A stretch of 7,295 nt of DNA from Clostridia bacterium (GCA_017630995.1 JAGBUD010000026.1:1-7295); one strand, 5' to 3'; counted from the stretch's first letter, positions 1 to 5,562 are shown. The notes: generated from the sequence alone by a model not told the origin. Made by a program: numbers and translations.

Positions 1-237
1 GGTTAGGGCTTCAATCTCGGTTTTGCAGACGATGTAATCGAAATCTGCAACTCGGCTGACCATTTTATCGGTTTTATAGCTATGGCTTTTTCCGACAAAA
101 TAGCTCGTTACGCGGTTTTTGAGCTTTTTCGATTTTCCGACGTATATGACTGCACCCAGAGAGTCTTTCATTATATAGACACCCGGCTCTGTTGGTAATG
201 AATTCGCCTTTTGGCGCAGCTTTTCTATCTGCGTCAT
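1..237 (-). CDS. uvrC: UvrABC excinuclease subunit C, N-terminal fragment (runs off left edge)
   Basis: UvrC makes the dual incisions of nucleotide excision repair together with UvrA and UvrB in the cytoplasm. Only the first 79 codons are in the window, which is most of the N-terminal GIY-YIG nuclease domain that makes the 3' incision. Visible hallmarks are LPTEPGVY (GIY element, residues 14-21), IYVGKSKKLKNRV (YIG element, residues 31-43, with the conserved Arg at 42), and the TEIEAL segment near residue 73, which in this family carries the metal-binding glutamate. The ATG at 235-237 is supported by an AAGGAGG Shine-Dalgarno at 246-252, 8 nt upstream, and by the usual N-terminal length of the family. 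The UvrB-binding and RNase H-like C-terminal domains lie beyond position 1. It follows ptsH on the same strand after a 224-bp gap containing a possible promoter and an inverted repeat. Identification is firm because the GIY-YIG spacing is typical of UvrC. Confidence 0.95.
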   Translation of the reverse strand, partial: MTQIEKLRQKANSLPTEPGVYIMKDSLGAVIYVGKSKKLKNRVTSYFVGKSHSYKTDKMVSRVADFDYIVCKTEIEALT

Positions 238-238
238 A

Positions 239-332
239 CCCTTCCCCTCCTTTTGTTTTTCTTTTGTTTTGTTTTGCGTTTTTCGGTTTGGCTTGCGGTT
301 TTGCTTTTGCCGTGCGTTTTTTTGCTTGGTTT
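239..332 (-). other. U-free leader segment upstream of uvrC
   Basis: Across these 94 nt the plus strand contains no A, so the transcript reading toward uvrC contains no U. It is A-rich with C and G (repeated CAAAA-type words) and ends in the AAGGAGG ribosome binding site. Without U, it can form only G-C pairs within itself, so it should stay largely single-stranded. By inference it could act as an unstructured ribosome standby or translation-enhancing leader; no protein need be encoded. Confidence 0.6.
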
Positions 333-374
333 AGCTATGCTTTCTTTTCTTATGGCGCAAATTGCGCTAAAACC

Positions 375-446
375 AAACGGCGCATAGCCGTTGCATTCGC
401 CTTGCCGCCGAAACTGCAAAGGAAACACAACGGCTATGCGCCGTTT
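375..446 (-). repeat. Perfect 19-bp inverted repeat with self-complementary arms, between ptsH and uvrC
   Basis: The arm at 375-393 is the exact reverse complement of the arm at 428-446, with a 34-nt spacer. Each arm is also a small hairpin by itself: AACGGC, a 5-nt loop, GCCGTT (376-392 and 429-445). The RNA can therefore fold as one long 19-bp stem or as two 6-bp hairpins. On the minus strand the structure is followed by TTTGGTTTTAGC, a weak T-tract, so it may terminate ptsH mRNA or act as an attenuator-like element before uvrC. A dispersed extragenic repeat is another possibility. I saw no flanking target-site duplication. Confidence 0.75.
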
Positions 447-475
447 ATTATACAAAGCAAATCAGCACTCTGCAA
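447..475 (-). promoter_or_regulatory. Possible SigA promoter for uvrC
   Basis: The minus strand has a perfect TATAAT (-10, 447-452) preceded after 17 nt by TTGCAG (-35, 470-475), which matches the consensus only in its TTG. The -35 would overlap the last codons of ptsH. The predicted start, near 440, falls inside the 5' arm of the inverted repeat, so a transcript from here would lack the outer part of that arm. The weak -35 keeps confidence moderate. Confidence 0.45.
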
Positions 476-728
476 ATTCGCTGTCTACAAGTGAAGTAAG
501 TCCGTCAACTGCGGCAGATTCGTCAACACCGTCCGCAATAAGCGTTATTGTCATGCCCTTGGTGATACCAAGAGAAAGCACGCCGAGAAGGCTCTTTGCA
601 TTAACTCTGCAATCTTCCTTTTCAACCCAAATTGAGCTCTTATAAGAATTTGCCTTCTGAATAAAGAAGGTTGCGGGGCGAGCGTGAAGCCCAACGGTAT
701 TCTTTATTGTAACGTCACGAGAAATCAT
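462..728 (-). CDS. ptsH: Phosphocarrier protein HPr
   Basis: HPr is the small cytoplasmic phosphocarrier of the sugar phosphotransferase system, taking phosphate from Enzyme I on a histidine and passing it to EIIA domains. The 88-residue protein has the usual HPr length. GLHARPA (13-19) contains the active-site His15 with Arg17, and NAKSLLGVLSLGITKG (43-58) contains Ser46, the site phosphorylated by HPr kinase/phosphorylase in Bacillota. Retention of His15 argues for true HPr and against Crh, in which that residue is replaced. The ATG start at 726-728 has an AAGGAG ribosome binding site (738-743) 9 nt upstream. The gene has its own promoter at 762-790 and is not beside an Enzyme I gene in this window. 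In many Clostridia a gene of this type lies near uvrC, hprK and whiA, which fits uvrC being the next gene. No cre-like operator is visible upstream. Confidence 0.95.
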   Translation of the reverse strand: MISRDVTIKNTVGLHARPATFFIQKANSYKSSIWVEKEDCRVNAKSLLGVLSLGITKGMTITLIADGVDESAAVDGLTSLVDSEFAEC

Positions 729-761
729 TAACTCTATCTCCTTGGAGTATTGTATATTTAC

Positions 762-790
762 AGTATAACAAATAAATTTTTAAAAATCAA
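762..790 (-). promoter_or_regulatory. Extended -10 SigA promoter for ptsH
   Basis: On the minus strand TTGATT (-35, 785-790) is separated by exactly 17 nt from TATACT (-10, 762-767), and TGT directly before the -10 forms an extended -10 element. The surrounding DNA is very AT-rich, including TTTTTAAAAA in the spacer and A/T tracts upstream that could act as an UP element. The predicted start is about 27 nt before the ptsH ATG, leaving a short leader with the ribosome binding site. Confidence 0.8.
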
Positions 791-840
791 TACCTTTTTT
801 AAATTTATCCCAAAGTTTTTATGAAAATAACACAAAATTT

Positions 841-2577
841 CTATTTTAAATTTATATCTATTGCCGAGGAGCTTATGCTACGAGAATCTCTGTAGTAGCT
901 TCCGAGAAGGTCGCGCTCCTTGCGCGAGATACGCATAGCCGCGCTTCCCATACCGAAAATAACCACGAAGAAATAAACCATATTCAAATCCTCGAAAATA
1001 TTTGCGTAAGAGCCGATAAGCAGCATCGCAAGCGGGGCAAGCACCGCCATTTCAACGTGGAAGCCGACGAGCGTGCTTGAGAAGAAGCGAGTGTATGCGT
1101 TCAGGTGAATAATTCTCATCAAGACTATGAGGAAAAGCACGACTGCCGATATTATTCCGAAGCGGCAAGCAACCGATAAATACGTGCCGCATGCGGCCTC
1201 CCCGAGGGGATTTGCGCCGATTCCCAAGAGGAAATTATCGCGGAAAAGCTCCGCCGACTTGATTACCGACTCGCTGATTTCGGAAAGGTTGGGACTTGCG
1301 TGCAGATATTTTGAAATAACGTCGAGCGCACCGCTCGGCAAGAACAGAATCGCATAGGGGATAAGGAGAAGCGCGAGAAGAAGAATCTTGGGCATTCTCT
1401 TCGACCTAATGATAACGAATGCCAAGAGGACAATCGGAAATGCAACCGTCAATTCAAGATGCTGCGTTGAGATAAGCGCAAGCGCATTGACAAACGCGGC
1501 AAAAAGACAGAGAACCTTTTTGAATTTATGGCGCTTTTCGAAAAACATATACGTTGAAATGATAAGCGCAACGCAAAGATATGCCGAAAGCGCTTCAACG
1601 CTCGAAAACCAAGCAAGAGATGCGGAACGGCTGTTCTGCACGAGCCTTACAACGTAGGACACTGCCGCATAGAGCGCCGAGGGAATTGAGGAGATGACCA
1701 CGGCGGCAACGATAGCGTCGCAAAGGCGGCGGTTGACCGCGAGGTTTGCCGCGGGGATATACCCTAGCAAGAGACAGATAATACCGAGGGCAGGCTCGGT
1801 TGAAGCTCCGCCGCCGAGAACGACTCCCGCGAGAAGCACCGCAACCGTTAGAAGAAGAATAAGAACGTCGTATATCTCAACCGAATAAACTCTCTTTCCG
1901 ACAACGACCTTACGCGCAAAGGATAGGAGCGTTAAAATCGAGAGCGCCGCTAGACGCCCCGAGGAATGAGGAATGAGGGTTGCATAAGGCGAGATAAGAA
2001 TTGACGAGATAAAGCAGAACTCGGGAGAAATCATTGCGATTGACGCAAAGAGTATGCCCAAGACGACGAGAGAAACGTAGAGAGTGGGCGCGAAAAATCC
2101 GATTACCGCAAGCAAAAATCCGAACGCTATACCCAAAATCATGGGAAGCCCGCGCTCGTCCGTCTTTTTTCTCATTCTGCCGATTAGGAAGAACTCGAAG
2201 AAGATAAAGTCGGTGACCTTGAAGCTTTGCAGCGCTATACAGATAGGCTTATCGGATATAAGCAAGAATATCGAAAGAAGCGAGAATGCCGCACCGAGAA
2301 TAAGAGAGGCGGCTTCAACCTGCGGGTTATCAAGGAAATAATATTCTCCGAGGTGAAGAACTATCGTTAAAAGTCCGAACGTGAGAGCGGCAAAGCCGTA
2401 GACTCTCATCGGTGTGTAGGCAAGAAGACGGGATATAAAGCGAATCGCCCTTGCCGCGCCGCCGCTTGAAAAGGCGCGCGCATTTTTTGCCGAAATGCCC
2501 TTTACGTCATAGCAACCGAAAAAGTTACTGCTTGCAAAGCGCTCCGCAAAATTATTTAATTTTGAATTTCTGCGCAT
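841..2577 (-). CDS. Polytopic membrane protein resembling O-antigen ligase/polymerase (Wzy/WaaL-like)
   Basis: This 578-residue protein is an integral membrane protein. After a basic, soluble N-terminus of about 55 residues it has roughly 13-15 hydrophobic segments (first near 58-77, last near 530-548) and a charged cytoplasmic-looking tail of about 28 residues. The stretch around 440-485 (SAELFRDNFLLGIGANPLG, then TYLSVACRFGIISAVVLFL) follows the pattern typical of O-antigen ligase-like proteins: a motif like 'PllGiG', an extracellular loop, then a membrane helix beginning 'lGi.g'. The His-Asn pair normally just before that helix is not seen (CGTYLS instead), so glycan-transfer activity is uncertain. 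By family it would handle lipid-linked polysaccharide at the cell surface. The ATG has AGGAG 5 nt upstream. The gene begins 59 nt after trmD with no terminator between, so it is probably cotranscribed with rimM-trmD. No GC-rich terminator follows it. The function call is by pattern only. Confidence 0.6.
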   Translation of the reverse strand: MRRNSKLNNFAERFASSNFFGCYDVKGISAKNARAFSSGGAARAIRFISRLLAYTPMRVYGFAALTFGLLTIVLHLGEYYFLDNPQVEAASLILGAAFSLLSIFLLISDKPICIALQSFKVTDFIFFEFFLIGRMRKKTDERGLPMILGIAFGFLLAVIGFFAPTLYVSLVVLGILFASIAMISPEFCFISSILISPYATLIPHSSGRLAALSILTLLSFARKVVVGKRVYSVEIYDVLILLLTVAVLLAGVVLGGGASTEPALGIICLLLGYIPAANLAVNRRLCDAIVAAVVISSIPSALYAAVSYVVRLVQNSRSASLAWFSSVEALSAYLCVALIISTYMFFEKRHKFKKVLCLFAAFVNALALISTQHLELTVAFPIVLLAFVIIRSKRMPKILLLALLLIPYAILFLPSGALDVISKYLHASPNLSEISESVIKSAELFRDNFLLGIGANPLGEAACGTYLSVACRFGIISAVVLFLIVLMRIIHLNAYTRFFSSTLVGFHVEMAVLAPLAMLLIGSYANIFEDLNMVYFFVVIFGMGSAAMRISRKERDLLGSYYRDSRSISSSAIDINLK

Positions 2578-2636
2578 TATATCTCCTCTCTTTGCGAGAT
2601 TTTCTATTCTTTGGGGTGGATTTTGATGTTAAAAAC

Positions 2637-3398
2637 TTAACACGCCCCCGCACCCAACTTCTTTTTTCTCTTTGGCTTCGGGTTATCCGAAAGAAGCTCC
2701 AAAAGCTCCTCGCGTCCGACGAGCATATCGGGTCTGCGCTCCGATGTGATTTTGACGGACTGCAAAAGCCGCCAATCGTCTATCTTTTTATGGTCGCCCG
2801 AAAGAAGCACCTCGGGCACCTCTCTGCCAAGAAACTCGCGCGGCTTTGTGTACTGCGGATATTCGAGAAGTCCGCTTGCGACCGACTCGCCCTCATAGCA
2901 TTCACTGTCCGCGAGGACTCCGCCGACAAGACGGGAAACCGCATCTATAACTATACAAGCGGGGATTTCACCGCCCGTTACGACGTAATCGCCTATTGAA
3001 ATCTCATCGTCGCAGATTTCGTCGATTATTCTTTGGTCAACGCCCTCATAATGTCCGCAAAGGAAAATGAGGTTATCGTACTCCGAAAGCTCGCGTGCTA
3101 TCCCGTGGTTAAAAATTCTGCCCTTTGGGGACATATAAATGACACGGGTGCGGCACTCCTCACCAATTTCGTCCTTTATACTGCGATAGCAATCGTATAT
3201 CGGCTGGCAGGTCATAAGCATTCCGACGCCGCCGCCATAGGGGGTATCGTCTGTTTTTCTGTGCTTGTTATTTGAATAGTCACGGATATTGTGGCATCTA
3301 ACCTCAATGATATCCGCCTTTTGCGCTCTGCCGATTATGCTTTCACCGAGCACCGACGAAACCATTTCGGGAAAGAGCGTCATTACGTCAAATCTCAT
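2637..3398 (-). CDS. trmD: tRNA (guanine-37-N1)-methyltransferase
   Basis: TrmD is a SPOUT-class, S-adenosylmethionine-dependent enzyme that makes m1G37 next to the anticodon and so prevents +1 frameshifting. The 253-residue protein has the family length. Seen in order: start MRFDVMTLFPEM, YGGGVGMLM (54-62), the knot segment LCGHYEGVDQRI (113-124), EISIGDYVVTGGE (132-144) with the catalytic-type Asp137, and EYPQYTKP (179-186). A basic tail (KPKRKKK) closes the protein. An in-frame start 12 codons further upstream (3434) exists, but the ATG at 3396-3398 gives the conserved N-terminus and is preferred. It overlaps the end of rimM by 11 nt, with only a weak GAAG before the ATG, which suggests translational coupling. 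The rplS gene that often follows trmD is replaced here by a membrane protein gene. Confidence 0.97.
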   Translation of the reverse strand: MRFDVMTLFPEMVSSVLGESIIGRAQKADIIEVRCHNIRDYSNNKHRKTDDTPYGGGVGMLMTCQPIYDCYRSIKDEIGEECRTRVIYMSPKGRIFNHGIARELSEYDNLIFLCGHYEGVDQRIIDEICDDEISIGDYVVTGGEIPACIVIDAVSRLVGGVLADSECYEGESVASGLLEYPQYTKPREFLGREVPEVLLSGDHKKIDDWRLLQSVKITSERRPDMLVGREELLELLSDNPKPKRKKKLGAGAC

Positions 3399-3903
3399 CT
3401 TCAAAAAATCCGGGGATAGTGTGTATAAACACACCTCTCTCGACGTCTATCTCCTCTATGAATTCCTTAACGGCGGGAAAAAGCACCTCGCCGCTTTTTG
3501 TTTTTATGGTGTAAAGCTGACTTCTGACTCCGTCGTTTACCTCCGTGAGAGTGCCGTATACTCTGCCCGTGTCCGCGTCTATAACGTCAAGACCTATCAT
3601 ATCGGCAATAAGCACCCTGCCCTTTGGAATCGGAATATCCTCGCGGCGCGCGAAAATCAGTCTGTTCTTATACGCTTGCGCGTCCTCGCGGGAGTCAATT
3701 CCCGAAAGCTGCATTATAACGAATCTATCGCCGACCGAGGCACTTTTCACCTCGCGCTCCTCGTATGAGCCAGCTCTCTCAAGGTAAACCCTTTTGAGCT
3801 TTGCAAGCACGGCGGGGCTGTCGCAATAGGATTCAACCTTAACGGCAGCGCGAATACCGTGGGGAGAGCAAATTTTTCCGCATTCGAGATATTCCTTTTT
3901 CAT
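3388..3903 (-). CDS. rimM: 16S rRNA processing / 30S maturation protein RimM
   Basis: RimM binds ribosomal protein S19 and helps mature the 30S head and process 16S rRNA. The 171-residue length is normal. The N-terminal RimM barrel shows the signature GKICSPHGIRAAVKV (9-23); the C-terminal PRC-barrel shows ADMIGLDVIDADTGRVYG (99-116), LFPAVKEFIEEID (141-153) and the terminal PGFF where most relatives have PGLL. The ATG at 3901-3903 has GGAG (3911-3914) 7 nt upstream. The promoter at 3943-3971 puts it first in a unit with trmD, whose start lies inside the last rimM codons. rimM and trmD are usual partners, but the rpsP and KH-domain genes that commonly precede rimM are not here; tadA is the upstream neighbour instead. 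Confidence 0.96.
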   Translation of the reverse strand: MKKEYLECGKICSPHGIRAAVKVESYCDSPAVLAKLKRVYLERAGSYEEREVKSASVGDRFVIMQLSGIDSREDAQAYKNRLIFARREDIPIPKGRVLIADMIGLDVIDADTGRVYGTLTEVNDGVRSQLYTIKTKSGEVLFPAVKEFIEEIDVERGVFIHTIPGFFEDEI

Positions 3904-3942
3904 ATTTTTTCTCCAAACCTGGCAAGTACTTTATTTTTATGT

Positions 3943-3971
3943 ATTTTAACATATAAATATTTAGTTGTCAA
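3943..3971 (-). promoter_or_regulatory. Near-consensus SigA promoter for rimM-trmD
   Basis: On the minus strand a perfect TTGACA (-35, 3966-3971) is followed after exactly 17 nt by TAAAAT (-10, 3943-3948), with TGT just before it giving an extended -10. The -35 is part of the coding sequence of tadA: it spans the codons for its last Val-Asp-Asn, just before the TAA stop. Predicted start is near 3936, giving a leader of about 33 nt with GGAG before the rimM ATG. This is the strongest promoter match in the window. Confidence 0.85.
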
Positions 3972-4509
3972 CAGTTATATTTTCCTCTGGAGCCGCGCCC
4001 TCGTTTGCGGTCCCTGCCGCGCACCTTTGCGTGCTTTCCTTTTTCGCCCGCTTACCCTTAAAATATGCGGAAAGGAGGTTTTTCGTTTCATCGAGCAAAA
4101 CCCCGCGTCTGACCTCGGGCTTGTGGTTGAGTCCTATCTCGGAGAGGTCGATAAGCGAGCCGAGCGCACCGAAGCGAATATCGCTCGCACCGAATACCAC
4201 GCGCTCTATCCTTGAGTTTATGATTGCTCCCGCGCACATAGCGCACGGCTCAAGCGTTACGTAAAGCGTTGCACCCGGCAATCTCCAACCGCCAAGGCGG
4301 CGGCAAGCCTCTTCGATTGCGAGAAGCTCCGCGTGTGCGGTGGCGCACTTATTCGTTTCGCGCAGATTGTGTGCCGAGGCGATAATCTCACCGTCCTTGA
4401 CTATGAGTGCGCCGACGGGCACCTCGTCAATATCAGCGGCGGCGCTTGCAAGGCGCATAGCCTCGCGCATATATTCCTCGTCTTTTATGTAAAGCTCTTC
4501 GTTTTCCAT
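3961..4509 (-). CDS. tadA: tRNA adenosine(34) deaminase TadA
   Basis: TadA deaminates adenosine to inosine at the wobble position of tRNA-Arg(ACG), letting it read CGU, CGC and CGA. The protein has the zinc-dependent cytidine deaminase fold: the HAE motif (59-61, zinc-ligand His59 and proton-shuttle Glu61) and PCAMCAGAI (88-96) with zinc-ligand Cys89 and Cys92. RVVFGASDIRFGALGS (103-118) and the C-terminal LLSAYFKGKR helix (145-154) fit TadA better than free-base or dCMP deaminases. At 182 residues it is longer than the usual 150-165, because of a low-complexity tail after about residue 154 that may be dispensable; the rimM promoter -35 is encoded in it. The ATG at 4507-4509 has GGAG 6 nt upstream. 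I see no clear promoter in the 140-bp gap before it, so transcription may come from upstream. Confidence 0.95.
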   Translation of the reverse strand: MENEELYIKDEEYMREAMRLASAAADIDEVPVGALIVKDGEIIASAHNLRETNKCATAHAELLAIEEACRRLGGWRLPGATLYVTLEPCAMCAGAIINSRIERVVFGASDIRFGALGSLIDLSEIGLNHKPEVRRGVLLDETKNLLSAYFKGKRAKKESTQRCAAGTANEGAAPEENITVDN

Positions 4510-4529
4510 AGTTATCTCCGATGTTTTAA

Positions 4530-4612
4530 GGTTTCTCTATGACGCTTTTGAAAAGGCACGTCTTGGCTTTGCCCCTTTGGAGCGGACTTGCTTTCGGTTT
4601 CTATGACGTTTT
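4530..4612. repeat. Imperfect short direct repeat between CPBP gene and tadA
   Basis: The plus-strand word GGTTTCTCTATGACGCTTTT (4530-4549) recurs at 4596-4612 as GGTTTCTATGACGTTTT, missing CT and one C. The two copies flank a short imperfect hairpin (AAAGGC and GCC..CCTTT, about 4553-4578). No function is evident. They could be operator half-sites or chance. Confidence 0.35.
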
Positions 4613-4649
4613 ATTTAGAATACCCTTTTTTGCCGTGTTGCCTTCGCCC

Positions 4650-5456
4650 TTAAAGGAATGAGAGTGCGACTGTTATGACGGCATACACCGCAAGCGCGGG
4701 GGTGAGAATGAATTTCGTTTTATCTGCGAGCGCGGGTGCCAAGGCAGCCCTGATTTTCTTTCGAAAAAGAATTGCGGCGAGCGCCGAGAGAAGCGCGAGG
4801 GGGAAGAGCACCAATATAAACGCAACGCGAAACGGCGCGCTTTCCGAATAGCTTTGCCACAAAATCGAGGCAAGGTTATTGAGAAAATGAATGACGATTG
4901 CGGGCATTACACTGCCGCAGCAAGCGACGATCAGCGCGAGGATAATTCCCGAAACGAATGCGTGGGGAATTTGATAAAGATTGAGGTGCGCAAGAGAAAA
5001 GAGGATAGCGGAATATATCACCGCCATTTTCGGCGACTCTGCACCGAGCGCACGAATGGGCACGTATCTAAAGAGCAGCTCCTCGAGCACCGCGGGGCAA
5101 ACCGCGTGGAAAAATATTGCAAAGAAAAGGTTTTCTCCAACGTCCATCGCGGGCACCTCGTATCCGATAGTCCCGAGCAAAAGCGACGTTAGAAATGACA
5201 AAACGAACGCTAGCAGAATAAACGGAGCCGTAAAAATTATCGCAGCGAGCGCACCCGTGCGCGAAAAACCGAGCGAAAGCGAGAGCCGCTCACCCGAGCG
5301 GAAGATATACGACGTTCCCGCTATCGTGACGATAAAGGCAAGCGAATACACCGCCTTTCCGAGCGAGGCATTCATCGAGCCGACAAATGAGGCAAGAAGA
5401 AGCAAAGCCGTGAAAAACAGATATGAAATTGACAAAACAAAGAGCGTTTTTTTCAC
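4650..5456 (-). CDS. CPBP family intramembrane glutamic metalloprotease
   Basis: This 268-residue polytopic membrane protein belongs to the CAAX-protease and bacteriocin-processing (CPBP, Abi) family, relatives of Rce1. All three catalytic motifs are intact: EELLFR (125-130, the EExxxR motif), FSLAH (153-157, FxxxH) and HFLNN (190-194, HxxxN). About seven or eight hydrophobic segments are visible, beginning with residues 4-24. Bacterial members process or modulate membrane-associated peptides and are sometimes linked to bacteriocin immunity; the substrate here cannot be told, and no peptide or bacteriocin gene is adjacent. The start is a GTG at 5454-5456 preceded by a G-rich GGGGGGAG with only 4 nt spacing. 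No in-frame ATG would keep the first membrane segment. It lies 106 nt after rnr on the same strand. Confidence 0.88.
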   Translation of the reverse strand: MKKTLFVLSISYLFFTALLLLASFVGSMNASLGKAVYSLAFIVTIAGTSYIFRSGERLSLSLGFSRTGALAAIIFTAPFILLAFVLSFLTSLLLGTIGYEVPAMDVGENLFFAIFFHAVCPAVLEELLFRYVPIRALGAESPKMAVIYSAILFSLAHLNLYQIPHAFVSGIILALIVACCGSVMPAIVIHFLNNLASILWQSYSESAPFRVAFILVLFPLALLSALAAILFRKKIRAALAPALADKTKFILTPALAVYAVITVALSFL

Positions 5457-5493
5457 ACGGCTCCCCCCTTTTTCTAACGTTACGGTCTGTTTT

Positions 5494-5532
5494 GCACCTT
5501 CGAAAAGCGAATCTTTCTAACGGACAAGGTGC
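5494..5532 (-). repeat. Inverted repeat in the rnr-CPBP intergenic region
   Basis: GCACCTT at 5494-5500 is the reverse complement of AAGGTGC at 5526-5532, giving a 7-bp stem with a 25-nt loop. A competing TTCG/CGAA hairpin lies at one side of the loop. On the minus strand the stem is followed by AAAAC instead of a T-run, so it is not a standard intrinsic terminator. It could stabilise the rnr 3' end or shape the CPBP leader. Confidence 0.4.
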
Positions 5533-5562
5533 GCCCCACAAAAGCGACTTGATGCAAAAAAT

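Noticed and set aside
375..446. Miniature transposable element defined by the inverted repeat
   Set aside because: The arms look terminal, but no target-site duplication flanks them (AACC on one side, ATTATA on the other), and the 72-bp unit is very short. A genome search could revive this.
234..455. A 73-codon basic frame on the minus strand between ptsH and uvrC, ending in an ATGA overlap with the uvrC start
   Set aside because: It starts at a TTG without a ribosome binding site, its first part is the inverted repeat, and its second part is the U-free segment, which cannot contain a stop in any frame. The overlap is suggestive of coupling but composition explains the frame.
192..494. A 100-codon Phe-rich frame on the plus strand
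   Set aside because: It is the antisense of the A-rich uvrC leader and of the start of uvrC. The hydrophobic composition simply reflects T-rich DNA, and no ribosome binding site precedes it.
729..840. Intrinsic terminator after the membrane protein gene, or a cre operator before ptsH
   Set aside because: The interval is almost pure A/T with only AT-rich symmetries and no GC stem, and no sequence resembling the cre consensus is present.
2451..2999. A 182-codon plus-strand frame
   Set aside because: It runs antisense to trmD and the start of the membrane protein gene, both of which are well supported; no family motif or ribosome binding site is seen.
3399..3434. Upstream start adding 12 residues to TrmD
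   Set aside because: The extension overlaps rimM by 47 nt in total and precedes the conserved MRFDVMTLFPEM start of the family.
4981..5520. A 179-codon plus-strand frame
   Set aside because: It is antisense to the CPBP gene, whose three catalytic motifs show which strand is coding.
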